From: an uncultured Eubacteriales bacterium
Lineage (GTDB): Bacteria; Bacillota; Clostridia; Oscillospirales; Acutalibacteraceae
Length of the DNA stretch: 36,402 nucleotides
Assembly: GCA_900315715.1 (NCBI GenBank)
Contig: ONAH01000019.1
Coordinates: 1 to 36,402, forward strand
Direction: 5' to 3'
Part shown: positions 1 to 8,984 of the stretch, piece by piece
Layout of the letters: each line of letters starts with the position of its first letter
Numbering within the stretch: the stretch's first letter is position 1
Translations under genes and position numbers: made by a program
Notes under the pieces: generated by a model
What the model saw: only the letters and a program-made list of their open reading frames with translations
Database searches by the model: none
What the model was told of the DNA's origin: nothing

Positions 1-222
1 ATTTTATTCGCCGTATTAATAATTTATTCATTTCTGCATATTAGCGCTTTAATACGTTTACTGCTTACGGCTTACATATTTATAAATTTTAATAGCAAAT
101 TCAAATTATAATTCTTTGATTTTTCGTTTCCGTTTCTATTTTGAACTTCTCCCTGCAACATGATTCTACATCAGATTTTGAAACAAATTCAAACTCTAAC
201 CACACAAAAAAATAACATAATA
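1..222. other. AT-rich stretch without a supported gene
   Basis: I found no reading frame with a convincing ribosome binding site here. A short open frame runs off the left edge on the minus strand from an ATG near position 34, but it has no Shine-Dalgarno sequence and only ten codons are visible. The T-rich minus-strand end of the guaB terminator falls at about 200-222. Confidence 0.4.
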
Positions 223-262
223 AACGTCATAAGAAAACATTTTCACATTTCCTTATGACGTT
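223..262 (-). terminator. Terminator of guaB
   Basis: An 11-bp perfect inverted repeat (arms AACGTCATAAG / CTTATGACGTT at 223-233 and 252-262) lies just past the guaB stop codon. On the minus strand it is followed by a T-rich run, as expected for an intrinsic terminator, although the loop is long (18 nt) and the T run is interrupted. Confidence 0.65.
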
Positions 263-280
263 GTTTCGTTTCTTATAATA

Positions 281-1783
281 TCAGTTATTAATAACGCTGT
301 TCTTTACAATTACGTCGTGGCTGCCGCCCTCTACGATACTTGTTGAAGAAACAAGAGTTAATCTTGCTTTCTGCTGGAACTCCGGAATTGACAACGCACC
401 GCAGTTGCACATCGTTGACTTTATCTTGTATGTTGTAATAGCAACACCGTCCTTGAGTGCGCCTGCATAAGGAACATAGCTGTCAACACCCTCTTCAAAC
501 GAAAGCTTCTTATCGCCGCCAAGATCGTATCTCTGCCAGTTTCTTGCTCTGTTTGAACCTTCGCCCCAATACTCCTTAACAAAGTTGCCGCCAATCTTAA
601 GCTTTTCTGTCGGGCTTTCGTCAAAACGTGAGAAATATCTTCCAAGCATTACGAAATCCGCACCCATTGCAAGGGCAAGAGTAATATGATAATCATGTAC
701 GATACCGCCGTCTGAGCATACCGGAATATATACACCTGTTTCCTCAAAATACTCGTCACGTGCCTTACATACATCAATAAGAGCAGTTGCCTGTCCTCTG
801 CCTATACCCTTTGTTTCTCTTGTGATACATATAGAACCGCCGCCTATACCAACTTTTATAAAGTCTGCACCACACTCCGCAAGGAATCTGAAACCGTCTC
901 TGTCAACTACGTTACCGGCACCAACCTTTACTCCGTCTCCGTAGTTCTTTCTGATCCACTCAATAGTGAGCTTCTGCCATTCGGAAAATCCTTCCGATGA
1001 ATCTATGCAAAGAACATCTGCACCTGCATTGAGAAGTGCCGGAACTCTCTCTGCATAGTCACGTGTGTTGATACCTGCGCCTACAATATAGCTTTTATGA
1101 GAATCAAGAAGTTCGTTTACATTTTCTTTATGTGAATCATAGTCTTTTCTGAACACCAGATAAGCAAGATTTCCATCTTCATCTACCAGCGGCAGGCTGT
1201 TCAGCTTATGCTCCCAAATAATATCGTTTGCTTCTTTAAGCGTTGTCGTAGCCGGTGCCGTAACAAGCTTATCAAGCGGTGTCATAAACTCTTTTACCTT
1301 TATTGCGGGATCCATTCTGCTTATTCTGTAATCTCTGCTGCTTACTATTCCCAACAGCTTTCCGTGAGCGGTACCGTCGTCTGTTACAGCAACAGTGGAG
1401 TGTCCTGTAATTTCTTTAAGTACAATAACATCTGCAAGAGTGTTCTCTGGTGTAATATTCGATGTTGATGTAATAAAGCCCTTCTTGTAATTCTTTACTC
1501 GTGCGACCATTGCAGCTTCTTCTTCTACCGTCTGCGAACCATAGATAAACGACACGCCGCCCTCTTTTGCAAGAGCGATAGCCATTGTATCGTTTGATAC
1601 TGACTGCATGATAGCACTTACCATAGGTATATTCATTTCAATAGCGGACTTTTCACCCTTCTTATACTTTACAAGCGGAGTTTTCAGACTAACCGAAGTT
1701 GGAATACACTTACTCGAAGAATAGCCCGGTACAAGTAAATACTCGCCAAAAGTACGTGAAGGTTCATCAAAATAAAATGCCAT
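281..1783 (-). CDS. guaB: IMP dehydrogenase
   Basis: Catalyses the NAD-dependent oxidation of IMP to XMP, the committed step of GMP synthesis, in the cytoplasm. The protein is about 500 residues, the normal length for the form with two CBS domains: a TIM-barrel start, a CBS pair at roughly residues 95-215, then the rest of the barrel. The catalytic-loop cysteine is visible in [12 protein letters not shown] (about residue 317), the phosphate-binding SDGGI segment follows, and the mobile flap carries ARNWQRYD with the conserved Arg-Tyr pair. An upstream in-frame GTG at 1792 overlaps the ribosome binding site AAAGAGGAG, so the ATG at 1783, 8 nt after GGAG, is the better start. Single gene with its own promoter and terminator. 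Confidence 0.95.
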   Translation of the reverse strand: MAFYFDEPSRTFGEYLLVPGYSSSKCIPTSVSLKTPLVKYKKGEKSAIEMNIPMVSAIMQSVSNDTMAIALAKEGGVSFIYGSQTVEEEAAMVARVKNYKKGFITSTSNITPENTLADVIVLKEITGHSTVAVTDDGTAHGKLLGIVSSRDYRISRMDPAIKVKEFMTPLDKLVTAPATTTLKEANDIIWEHKLNSLPLVDEDGNLAYLVFRKDYDSHKENVNELLDSHKSYIVGAGINTRDYAERVPALLNAGADVLCIDSSEGFSEWQKLTIEWIRKNYGDGVKVGAGNVVDRDGFRFLAECGADFIKVGIGGGSICITRETKGIGRGQATALIDVCKARDEYFEETGVYIPVCSDGGIVHDYHITLALAMGADFVMLGRYFSRFDESPTEKLKIGGNFVKEYWGEGSNRARNWQRYDLGGDKKLSFEEGVDSYVPYAGALKDGVAITTYKIKSTMCNCGALSIPEFQQKARLTLVSSTSIVEGGSHDVIVKNSVINN

Positions 1784-1841
1784 AAAAAACACTCCTCTTT
1801 TACATAAAATTGCTTTTGTTTTCTTTTCTGTAATTCTTTAT

Positions 1842-1870
1842 ATGTTAGCATATCAATTTAATTTTGTCAA
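1842..1870 (-). promoter_or_regulatory. Promoter of guaB
   Basis: A sigma-A-type promoter on the minus strand: TTGACA at 1865-1870, a 17-bp spacer and TAACAT at 1842-1847, preceded by TGC, which makes an extended -10. It predicts a leader of about 50 nt. No riboswitch-like structure was recognised in that leader. Confidence 0.7.
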
Positions 1871-1905
1871 GATAATTCAAATAATTATTTTGTTAATTTA
1901 TCCTA

Positions 1906-2892
1906 TCAGTTCAGGGCTGTTTCAAGCGTCTGTTTATTTCTTGTCATCAGCTCAAGATATGTTGCACCGCCTATATAATCCTCCATTGAAATATTATGGC
2001 ACGAATAGAACACAGCTGTTTTTTTACCCGTACCGTCGGTGATTTTCTGAGCGATACTTCCCTGTGTCATTTCATCATAAAACACCACAGGAATATAATC
2101 ATTACGCATCTTTTCTTCCAGATACTTTACAGCCTCAGGATAATCTCCGTAGGGCTTGGTGCAATCAGGATATGCGGTATATACTTTGAGTCCGAATTCC
2201 TCCGCGAAGTACCTCATTGAATATCTTCCCGCCATTATTATTGTTTTTCGTTCGGCAGTTGACACTATTCTCTTAATATCTCTTTTCAGCGATGACAGCT
2301 GTGATAAATATACCTCGCAGTTACTCCTGTAATAGGAACTGTTTTTTTCATCTATCTCGCAAAGCGTATCCGCTATCTCCTGACATATCACCTCTGCATT
2401 GTCAATCGAAGTCCAGACGTGTTCATCGTACTTTGTATGACGGATTGCGGTATCGTCGGTTTCAAACGACTCCTCCATCTCCTCCGGTATCTTTACTTCA
2501 AGATTTGGCACAAGCGACGACACGTTAATTATCTTTCTGTTCGGGTTATCACCTGTTTCAATCGCTTTGTTTATTCTGTTTTCTGTTCCGGTATATATAA
2601 ATATATCGGCTGACTTTATCTTCTCTAAATCCTTGTTACTCGGAGTATAGCTGTGGCTGTCCTCACCAGGTCCTATTAGTATTTCCACATCTGCCATGTC
2701 CCCTGCTATCTGACGGCAAAAATCGTATGGTGCAAAGGCTGTTGCAGTTATATGTAAAACTTGCGCTTGCGGTGTATCGGGAGTTTCCTCTATTACTATA
2801 TTATTTCTGCACCCCGACAAAACCGTAAGTACAGACAGTATTATCATCAGATATATCGAAAGAAGTCGTTTTGAAGCTTTACTTTCAAACAT
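1906..2892 (-). CDS. ZnuA-like metal ABC transporter substrate-binding lipoprotein
   Basis: A 328-residue exported lipoprotein of the cluster A-I (ZnuA/TroA) metal-binding family, expected to sit on the outer face of the membrane and hand Zn2+ or Mn2+ to an ABC permease. The N-terminus has a hydrophobic helix followed by the lipobox-like LSGC (Cys about residue 28). Family landmarks are DSHSYTPS (first His ligand), DEHVWTS (second His ligand) and the late FYDEMTQGS segment. The third His ligand, normally before FGYFAKEYGL-type sequence, is not visible: the matching segment reads GRYSMRYFAEEFGL. No permease or ATPase gene is adjacent, so it is an orphan binding protein in this window. A well-formed promoter lies directly upstream. 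Metal specificity cannot be told from sequence. Confidence 0.85.
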   Translation of the reverse strand: MFESKASKRLLSIYLMIILSVLTVLSGCRNNIVIEETPDTPQAQVLHITATAFAPYDFCRQIAGDMADVEILIGPGEDSHSYTPSNKDLEKIKSADIFIYTGTENRINKAIETGDNPNRKIINVSSLVPNLEVKIPEEMEESFETDDTAIRHTKYDEHVWTSIDNAEVICQEIADTLCEIDEKNSSYYRSNCEVYLSQLSSLKRDIKRIVSTAERKTIIMAGRYSMRYFAEEFGLKVYTAYPDCTKPYGDYPEAVKYLEEKMRNDYIPVVFYDEMTQGSIAQKITDGTGKKTAVFYSCHNISMEDYIGGATYLELMTRNKQTLETALN

Positions 2893-2930
2893 AATCCATC
2901 TAACCTTTCTTTTAATTAAGCATTTGTTTT

Positions 2931-2959
2931 ATTATACTACAACTCTGTAAACTTTGCAA
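2931..2959 (-). promoter_or_regulatory. Promoter of the ZnuA-like gene
   Basis: TTGCAA at 2954-2959 and TATAAT at 2931-2936 on the minus strand with a 17-bp spacer, about 40 bp upstream of the start codon. No clear Zur- or MntR-type palindrome was recognised around it. Confidence 0.7.
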
Positions 2960-2986
2960 CATCAGGATTTATTTACTCACACAAAA

Positions 2987-3014
2987 ACAGCCCGATATTT
3001 CCATACCGGACTGT
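2987..3014 (-). terminator. Terminator of the Ca2+ ATPase gene
   Basis: A 12-bp stem with two G-U pairs (arms 2987-2998 and 3003-3014) and a 4-nt loop, followed on the minus strand by TTTTTG. It lies just after the ATPase stop codon, so it ends that transcript ahead of the next gene's promoter. Confidence 0.8.
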
Positions 3015-3035
3015 AATATTGTTACTAATTAGAAA

Positions 3036-5822
3036 TTACTCTGCATCTTCTGTTTTTTCTTCGGTGGTTGTTTTTTCTTTGCCTGCACCGATAACTGCTT
3101 TTCTGATAAGGTCAACAGGTATCATTGTGAGGGCAAGAACAATAACTACGCACCAACCGCTTAATCCGAACGGAACACAGCTGAACATGTTACCGATGAA
3201 CTTGAACGGTGCAAGAGGAATAAGTGCACAGTTTACGATAAGTGCCTGGATAAGAATGATTGTTACCATTACCTTGATGAAGTTTTTGTTTTCGCCGAGG
3301 CCCTTGAATATTCCGAAGCCGTTGTCACGAACGTTAAATCCGTTTGCAAGAGCCGCAAGAATAAACAGTACGAAATAGCCGGTCAGCATAATGTCGTTTG
3401 GCATATCTTTTAGGTCGGCACTGAGATTAAGCGCAGAAATCTCTGCACTTGTATATTTTGCCATTGTTCCTGTAAAGAACTGTGTAAAGAACGGAAGCTT
3501 GAGGAACAGGAAGCTTATAGCTGTCAACCATGCACCCATTGTAATTATCTGTGCCATCATTGCCTTGCTGATAATGCTTTCGTCACGTCTTCTCGGCTTC
3601 TCACTCATATACTTCTTAAGTGCAGGCTCGTTACCAAGCATAATTGCACCAAGACTATCCATTACAAGGTTTACAAACAGAAGGTGTGTTACCTTCAGAG
3701 GTTCTTCAACTCCGAAGAACGGTGCAATAGCACTTACTACTACTGCTGCTACGTTAATTACAAGCTGGAACTTACAGAATTTAAGAATATTATGATAAAT
3801 AGTTCTACCGTACCAGATAGCGTCCTTGATTGACTTAAAGTTATCGTCAAGAATTACTATCTTACCTGCTTCCTTAGCAGCCTCTGTACCGCTGCCCATT
3901 GCAAATCCTACGTCTGCACGCTTAAGTGCCGGAGTATCGTTTACGCCGTCGCCTGTCATACCTACAACAAGGTTCATTTCCTGACAAAGGCGAACCATTC
4001 TTGACTTATCCGTCGGAAGTGCTCTTGCGATAACTCTGATATTCGGGATTACCTTCTTAACCTCGTCATCGCTCATCTGATTAAGCTGTGCCGAAGAAAG
4101 TGCTACGTCTGTATCCGCTTTAAGAAGTCCTGCGTCCTTTGCAATAGCTACTGCTGTTTCAAGGCGGTCACCCGTAATCATTACTACCTGGATACCTGCA
4201 TGCTGTACTTCTGCAATTGCGTCCTTAGCCTCCGGGCGAACCTCGTCACGGATACCTACAAGACCTACTATTACTACATCTTCGTTTATCTTATTCTCAG
4301 TGAGCTTCTTCTCGGAATATCCAAACGCAAGCACACGCATAGCACGTTCTGCAAGCTCATCTATCTTCTTGTCAAGAACCTTCTTGTCAAGCTTCTTCAC
4401 TGTACCGTCCTTATCAAGATAGGACTTTGCCGATGCAAGAAGTCTTTCAGGAGCACCCTTATAGAATGTCTTGCCTGTGCTTTCAATTCTTGCCTGACTA
4501 AACTTATTCGTTGAGTTAAAGCCCTGGCTCTCGGAAACTGCATAATCTTTATTCTGTGCAAGTGCGTTGAATGTTTCCTCACCGATGAACTTCATCAATG
4601 CCTGATCTGTTGCGTTACCGCCGATAACTCTGTGCTGATCGTCAAACAATGACTGTGTATTCTTACCTATTGCAAGGTCAACCAGTCCCTTTACCTTGCT
4701 TGATTTACTCAGATCTGCAATCGGAATTGTCTTTCCGTCTGCTGTGAAGAACTCTACTACTTCAAGCTTACCCTTTGTTATAGTACCTGTCTTATCGCTG
4801 AACAGAATATTAAGCGAACCTGCTGTTTCAATACCCTCTGCCTTACGAACAAGTACGTTATGATCCAGCATTTTGCTTGTGTTCTGCATAAGAACAAGCG
4901 AAATCATTAGCGGGAGTCCCTCTGGAACCGCACATACTATGATAACTACTGCAAGTGATACTGCATCAACAAACTTCTGAATTATTATTCCTATATCCTG
5001 ACCAAAGAATGCTGCCGGGCCTGTTGTACCTGCTGCCGTTGGCTGGAAGAATATAAAGTATGCAATATATAGTAATGTAATAACTCCCGCACCGATGTAA
5101 CCGAATGTGGATATCTGACCTGCAAGCTTTGCAAGCTTAACTTTAAGCGGAGAATCAGGCTCATCTTCCTGCATTTCCTCAGCCATTTTACCCATCATAG
5201 TTTTAAGGCCGACTTTTCTTACATCAAGAACACCTTCGCCGTCAAATACTACCGCACCTCTGAATAGTGAATGTTTATCTACAAATGTGTCACCGGTAAT
5301 ATCCTCAGGGAATTCTACCTCTCCCTCAGCGGCTGTCTTTTTACACTCCTCAGCCTCACCGTTAAGCGCAGAGTTATCTACCTTGAGTTTACCGTCAATA
5401 AGAACACCGTCTGCCGGTATCTTATCGCCCGACTGCAAAAGCACCTTGTCGCCAACAACAACATCGTCCATATCGATAACGGTTACAAGACCGTTACGAT
5501 ACACCTTACATTTGTCCTTCTCCGTGCTGTCTTTAAGCTCTCTGTACTTAGTGTCGCTTGCAACTCCGGTTTTTGCGGATACCGTTGCAACAACCAATAT
5601 CGCTACTATTGTACCTATTGGCTCATAAATCTTAGCTTTTCCGAAGAAGAACATTACTATCATTATAGCTGCTATTACAAGCAGTATCTTGATCATTGGA
5701 TCTCCGAATGTTTCCTTAAATTCCGCCCAGAATGTCGTGGGTTCGGAATCAGGAATCACGTTCGAACCGTGTTGTTCCCTTGACTTTTCGACTTCTTTGT
5801 CGGTTAGTCCGTTGTATTTCAC
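3036..5822 (-). CDS. P-type Ca2+-transporting ATPase
   Basis: A 928-residue P2-type ATPase, the expected length for bacterial homologues of SERCA/PMCA pumps, which export Ca2+ from the cytoplasm using ATP. The phosphorylation motif SDKTGT is near residue 344, the hinge TGDGVNDTPAL near residue 624, and VPEGLPL, the M4 Ca2+-site signature, near residue 300. Hydrophobic segments are arranged as two before the actuator domain, two before DKTGT and about six at the C-terminus. The actuator motif normally read as TGES appears as NGEA, keeping the catalytic Gly-Glu. The start is GTG at 5822, 8 nt after a GGGGG ribosome binding site. It lies immediately downstream of the TerD genes but is separated from them by a hairpin. 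Na+ or Mn2+ transport is a less likely alternative. Confidence 0.9.
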   Translation of the reverse strand: MKYNGLTDKEVEKSREQHGSNVIPDSEPTTFWAEFKETFGDPMIKILLVIAAIMIVMFFFGKAKIYEPIGTIVAILVVATVSAKTGVASDTKYRELKDSTEKDKCKVYRNGLVTVIDMDDVVVGDKVLLQSGDKIPADGVLIDGKLKVDNSALNGEAEECKKTAAEGEVEFPEDITGDTFVDKHSLFRGAVVFDGEGVLDVRKVGLKTMMGKMAEEMQEDEPDSPLKVKLAKLAGQISTFGYIGAGVITLLYIAYFIFFQPTAAGTTGPAAFFGQDIGIIIQKFVDAVSLAVVIIVCAVPEGLPLMISLVLMQNTSKMLDHNVLVRKAEGIETAGSLNILFSDKTGTITKGKLEVVEFFTADGKTIPIADLSKSSKVKGLVDLAIGKNTQSLFDDQHRVIGGNATDQALMKFIGEETFNALAQNKDYAVSESQGFNSTNKFSQARIESTGKTFYKGAPERLLASAKSYLDKDGTVKKLDKKVLDKKIDELAERAMRVLAFGYSEKKLTENKINEDVVIVGLVGIRDEVRPEAKDAIAEVQHAGIQVVMITGDRLETAVAIAKDAGLLKADTDVALSSAQLNQMSDDEVKKVIPNIRVIARALPTDKSRMVRLCQEMNLVVGMTGDGVNDTPALKRADVGFAMGSGTEAAKEAGKIVILDDNFKSIKDAIWYGRTIYHNILKFCKFQLVINVAAVVVSAIAPFFGVEEPLKVTHLLFVNLVMDSLGAIMLGNEPALKKYMSEKPRRRDESIISKAMMAQIITMGAWLTAISFLFLKLPFFTQFFTGTMAKYTSAEISALNLSADLKDMPNDIMLTGYFVLFILAALANGFNVRDNGFGIFKGLGENKNFIKVMVTIILIQALIVNCALIPLAPFKFIGNMFSCVPFGLSGWCVVIVLALTMIPVDLIRKAVIGAGKEKTTTEEKTEDAE

Positions 5823-5874
5823 TAAAAATACCCCCTGTTATTAATTAATAATTTATTTATCAAAACGCACATCA

Positions 5875-5901
5875 AGGAGAAACGCATATAACGCTTCTCC
5901 T
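5875..5901 (-). terminator. Hairpin after the last TerD gene
   Basis: A 10-bp stem (arms 5875-5884 and 5892-5901, one G-U pair) with a 7-nt loop lies between the last TerD gene and the ATPase. The tract after it on the minus strand is only moderately T-rich, so it may be a partial terminator that lets some transcription reach the ATPase gene. Confidence 0.55.
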
Positions 5902-5920
5902 GTGTACGATAATGATTATT

Positions 5921-6538
5921 TTAAGCATATCTTTGTGCAAGATCACCTATGGAACCGTCTTTTGTTCCCGAACCTACCGCATTAAACTTCCACTCTCCGG
6001 CATGTCTGTATATCTCTCCGAAAATCATCGCTGTCATTCCGCCGTAATTTTCAGTGAGGTTATATCTTAACATTTCCTGACCGTTAGCCATATTTACAAG
6101 TCTGATAAAAGCGTTGTTTATCATGCCGAAATGCTGGTTGCGGGTATATGCCTGATATATATTTACAACAATAACAACTCTGTCATACTCCGGCGGTAAT
6201 CTGTTAAGGTCGATCACGATCTGTTCGTCATCTCCGTCGCCGCCTCCTGTAAGATTATCTCCCATGTGCTTTACTGCACCTGTGAAATGTGTTAGATTGT
6301 TAAAATACACTACATCACTTTTATTTACAAGTCTGCCGTTTCTCAAAAGAATTGCAGATGCGTCACAGTCAAAATCCTGCTGACGTCCGAAAAATCCTCC
6401 GAAAAGTCCGCCGCCTGCCTGTTTTGCCTCGTCCCAGCCAAGTCCTACTACTATGCTTGACAGTCCGCCGCCTATACCGGCTGTAAGTCCAACCTTAGAA
6501 AGGCTTACTTTCTGTCCTTTTTGCAAATTTACTGACAT
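5921..6538 (-). CDS. TerD-family protein, copy 1
   Basis: A 205-residue cytoplasmic TerD-domain protein. TerD domains bind Ca2+ and belong to stress systems first seen as tellurite resistance; the biochemical role is unsettled. It begins with the family start NLQKGQKVSLSK and contains [30 protein letters not shown] (the acidic Ca2+-site segment) and the C-terminal GEIYRHAGEWKFNAVGSG. It has an extra Gly-rich segment at about residues 27-52 (GGGLFGGFFGRQQ) that the two sister copies lack. Ribosome binding site GGGAG lies 8 nt before ATG. It is the last of three TerD genes in one minus-strand operon, 16 bp after copy 2. Confidence 0.93.
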   Translation of the reverse strand: MSVNLQKGQKVSLSKVGLTAGIGGGLSSIVVGLGWDEAKQAGGGLFGGFFGRQQDFDCDASAILLRNGRLVNKSDVVYFNNLTHFTGAVKHMGDNLTGGGDGDDEQIVIDLNRLPPEYDRVVIVVNIYQAYTRNQHFGMINNAFIRLVNMANGQEMLRYNLTENYGGMTAMIFGEIYRHAGEWKFNAVGSGTKDGSIGDLAQRYA

Positions 6539-6554
6539 TTATCTCACTCCCATA

Positions 6555-7130
6555 TTATCCGACTTCTACACCGTAGCGGTCACAAAGTGCCGCAAGATTA
6601 CCCTGGTAGCCGTTTCCAATAGAATTGAATTTCCACTCGCTGTTATTCTTATACATCTCTCCGAAAACAACCGCCGTTTCTTCGGAAAAACTCTCCGCAA
6701 GATCATATCTCATTAATTCGGTATTTGTCTGTTCGTCAATAATTCGTATATATGCATTGCTTACCTGTCCAAACCCTTGTCCTCTGTCCTCTGCGTCATA
6801 TATTGTCGCTGTAAATGCTATCCTAAGAACATTTTCGGGCATAAGCATCAGGTCAACTATGATCTGTGCGTCATCACCGCTGTTTGTGGGTATATTACTC
6901 CTGTGTACTACCGCTCCCGATGTATGTGCAAGGTTTCCGTAAAATACAAAATCTCTTGAATCTGCTACTTTTCCGTTTGCACCAAGCATAAACGCCGATG
7001 CATCTATATCAAATACCTCTCTTGTATCATACGCATTTACGTCCCAGCCCATACACACGACCAGTCTTTTTATCTCGGGGCTGTCCTTTGTAAGACTTAC
7101 CTTCTGACCTTTAGCCAAATTGACCGTCAT
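6555..7130 (-). CDS. TerD-family protein, copy 2 (diverged acidic loop)
   Basis: TerD-domain protein of about 191 residues. The reading frame opens further upstream, but the start at 7130 (MTVNLAKGQKVSL) matches the family N-terminus and follows GGGAGG at the right distance. It keeps DIDASAFMLG and GEMYKNNSEWKFNSIG. The segment that in its neighbours reads [15 protein letters not shown] is changed to RSNIPTNSGDDAQI, losing several acidic or Gly positions of the presumed Ca2+ site. It is the middle gene of the TerD trio, 81 bp after copy 3. It probably forms part of the same sensing or scaffolding machinery but may have altered Ca2+ affinity. Confidence 0.92.
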   Translation of the reverse strand: MTVNLAKGQKVSLTKDSPEIKRLVVCMGWDVNAYDTREVFDIDASAFMLGANGKVADSRDFVFYGNLAHTSGAVVHRSNIPTNSGDDAQIIVDLMLMPENVLRIAFTATIYDAEDRGQGFGQVSNAYIRIIDEQTNTELMRYDLAESFSEETAVVFGEMYKNNSEWKFNSIGNGYQGNLAALCDRYGVEVG

Positions 7131-7211
7131 TATAAAAGCCTCCCAAATATATATTAACTGCACCGTCTGCACTCCCGTACAGACAGTGCTTCTTCTTTCT
7201 ATCTATATTAA

Positions 7212-7793
7212 TCAGGCTACTTCTATTCCGTAATGACCGCAAAGTGCTGCAAGTCCTCCCTGGAAACCACTGCCTATTGCGTTGAACTTCCAGTTGCCGT
7301 CACGCTTATAAATCTCACCTACTACGATAGCTGTTTCTATTGAGAAATCCTCTCCCAGATCGTAATGAATGATCTCCTGTCCTGTTACCATATCAACTAT
7401 ACGGATATAAGCGTTGGAAACCTGACCAAAGTTCTGACGTCTTAACTCTGCATCATAAATAGTAACCGTGAATGCAATTCTCTCAATATTAGCCGGAATC
7501 TTTGAGAGATCAACCATGATCTGCTCATCGTCGCCGTCGCCCGCACCTGTGAGGTTATCGCCCATATGCTCAACTGCACCGCTTGCGTGCTTGAGGTTGC
7601 CGTAGAAGATAAAGTCCTTATCTGTCGGGCAAAGTCCGTTTGCACCAAGTACAAATGCCGAAGCATCAAGGTCAAAGTCATATCCGCCGTCAAATGCGTT
7701 TACGTCCCAGCCAAGGCCTACCATAAGATTCTTTAAGCTTGGATTACCTTTTGTCAGATCTACTTTTTGTCCTTTTGAAAGATTAATTGCCAT
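7212..7793 (-). CDS. TerD-family protein, copy 3
   Basis: A 193-residue TerD-domain protein with the most canonical sequence of the three: [15 protein letters not shown] at the start, [37 protein letters not shown] and [23 protein letters not shown]. Closest in style to Bacillus YceC/YceD/YceE and to TerD/TerE. The start ATG follows GGGAGGAA. It is the first TerD gene after the TelA-family gene (33-bp gap), so the three copies and TelA are probably made from one transcript. It is expected to be cytoplasmic and Ca2+-binding. Confidence 0.94.
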   Translation of the reverse strand: MAINLSKGQKVDLTKGNPSLKNLMVGLGWDVNAFDGGYDFDLDASAFVLGANGLCPTDKDFIFYGNLKHASGAVEHMGDNLTGAGDGDDEQIMVDLSKIPANIERIAFTVTIYDAELRRQNFGQVSNAYIRIVDMVTGQEIIHYDLGEDFSIETAIVVGEIYKRDGNWKFNAIGSGFQGGLAALCGHYGIEVA

Positions 7794-7826
7794 AATAAAT
7801 TCCTCCCATTTTAATGTTTTTTGATG

Positions 7827-8975
7827 TTAGTTTGGTATATGGTAATTCTTGTAAAAATCATTCTTGATTTGTTCAAGTCTTACCTTTGCATCGGCACGCT
7901 GCTTCTTTGCATCTGCCTGTATTGCCTGTGTTTCCTGAATTCCGTCCATGATTGTTTTCCATGTGGTCTCCAGTGTTTCTACCTTGATTGAACTTCCTGT
8001 TGAAAGCTGTGTTATCAGTTTTGACTGTTCAACTGCATTCTGTGCATTCTTTATCAGCATTTCGTTAGTCTTTTCGTCAAGAGCAGCTATTGCATCTGCC
8101 TGTATTTTCTGACGTTTGAGCATTATTGCCTGTGCAAGCGTCTGTTTAAATATCGGCAGAGTGATTATAAATGCAGAATCTATCTTCCTTATCAAATTAA
8201 GGTTGCTGTATTCCATTGTCTTTATCAGCGGTATTGACTGCATTGCAACACTCTCTGCTGTTCTGAGGTCATGTGTTCTTTGCTCCAGCATAGCCAAAGC
8301 CTGCTCACATGACTGTATCTCAAACTGAATTGCTGTATCGCCGGTATCAGAAAGATCCTGCTTACGCTTGCCGATATACGACTCTATCTCCTGACAACCC
8401 TGCTCTGCTGCAAGAATGTACTTTACCAGCTGATGATAGTATTCGACATTTGCGTTGAACATATCCTCAAGGTTCTTATTTGACTGATTTATCTCGGATT
8501 CATACGTTTTCAGCTGTACATAGATCTTATCGACCTGTTCGCCCATATTATTGTATTTTCCAAGAATTTTCTCTATCCTCTTTTTCTGACCGCCAAACAG
8601 CTTGTCAAAAAATCCGGGATTTTCCTTTATCTCGTCTATATCGAACACACTCATTATTTTTGCAAGTGTTCCAAGCATCTCGCTTGCGTCATCAAGCTGA
8701 GATAAATTCACATTACGAAGTACAACGTCGGACGCTTTTGCAATTTCATTTGCTGCGTCTGCTCCGAATGTAACAATACTGTTTACGTTACTCAGGTCAA
8801 TTCTGCTTACAAGAGTATCTACCTCCTTAGAACCGACAAGCTGAGTGTTCCAAGTTTCTCTCTGTGCAACAATATTATACTCCTGTTTCTCCTCTGCAGG
8901 AGTAATATCGATCACAGGCTGACTTTGTACAGGCTGCTGAGGCTGTACCGGTGTTTTGTTGAAATCAATTCCCAT
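7827..8975 (-). CDS. TelA-family (toxic anion resistance) protein
   Basis: A 382-residue protein of the TelA/KlaA family (Bacillus YceH), repeatedly found beside TerD genes. It is soluble and mostly helical with long coiled-coil-like stretches; the typical arrangement is visible in DKLFGGQKKRIEKILGKY (about residues 122-140), followed by helices rich in Gln and Glu, and the C-terminal SSIKVETLETTWKTIMDGI. The first 30 residues are Pro/Gln-rich. The molecular activity is unknown; the name comes from plasmid tellurite-resistance loci. It lies 9 bp after the YceG-like gene and 33 bp before TerD copy 3, within one leftward operon. Confidence 0.92.
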   Translation of the reverse strand: MGIDFNKTPVQPQQPVQSQPVIDITPAEEKQEYNIVAQRETWNTQLVGSKEVDTLVSRIDLSNVNSIVTFGADAANEIAKASDVVLRNVNLSQLDDASEMLGTLAKIMSVFDIDEIKENPGFFDKLFGGQKKRIEKILGKYNNMGEQVDKIYVQLKTYESEINQSNKNLEDMFNANVEYYHQLVKYILAAEQGCQEIESYIGKRKQDLSDTGDTAIQFEIQSCEQALAMLEQRTHDLRTAESVAMQSIPLIKTMEYSNLNLIRKIDSAFIITLPIFKQTLAQAIMLKRQKIQADAIAALDEKTNEMLIKNAQNAVEQSKLITQLSTGSSIKVETLETTWKTIMDGIQETQAIQADAKKQRADAKVRLEQIKNDFYKNYHIPN

Positions 8976-8984
8976 AAATCTTCC

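Noticed and set aside
5271-5783. 170-codon plus-strand open frame opposite the Ca2+ ATPase
   Set aside because: It is the shadow of the conserved actuator-domain region; composition is Tyr/Cys-rich and unlike a protein.
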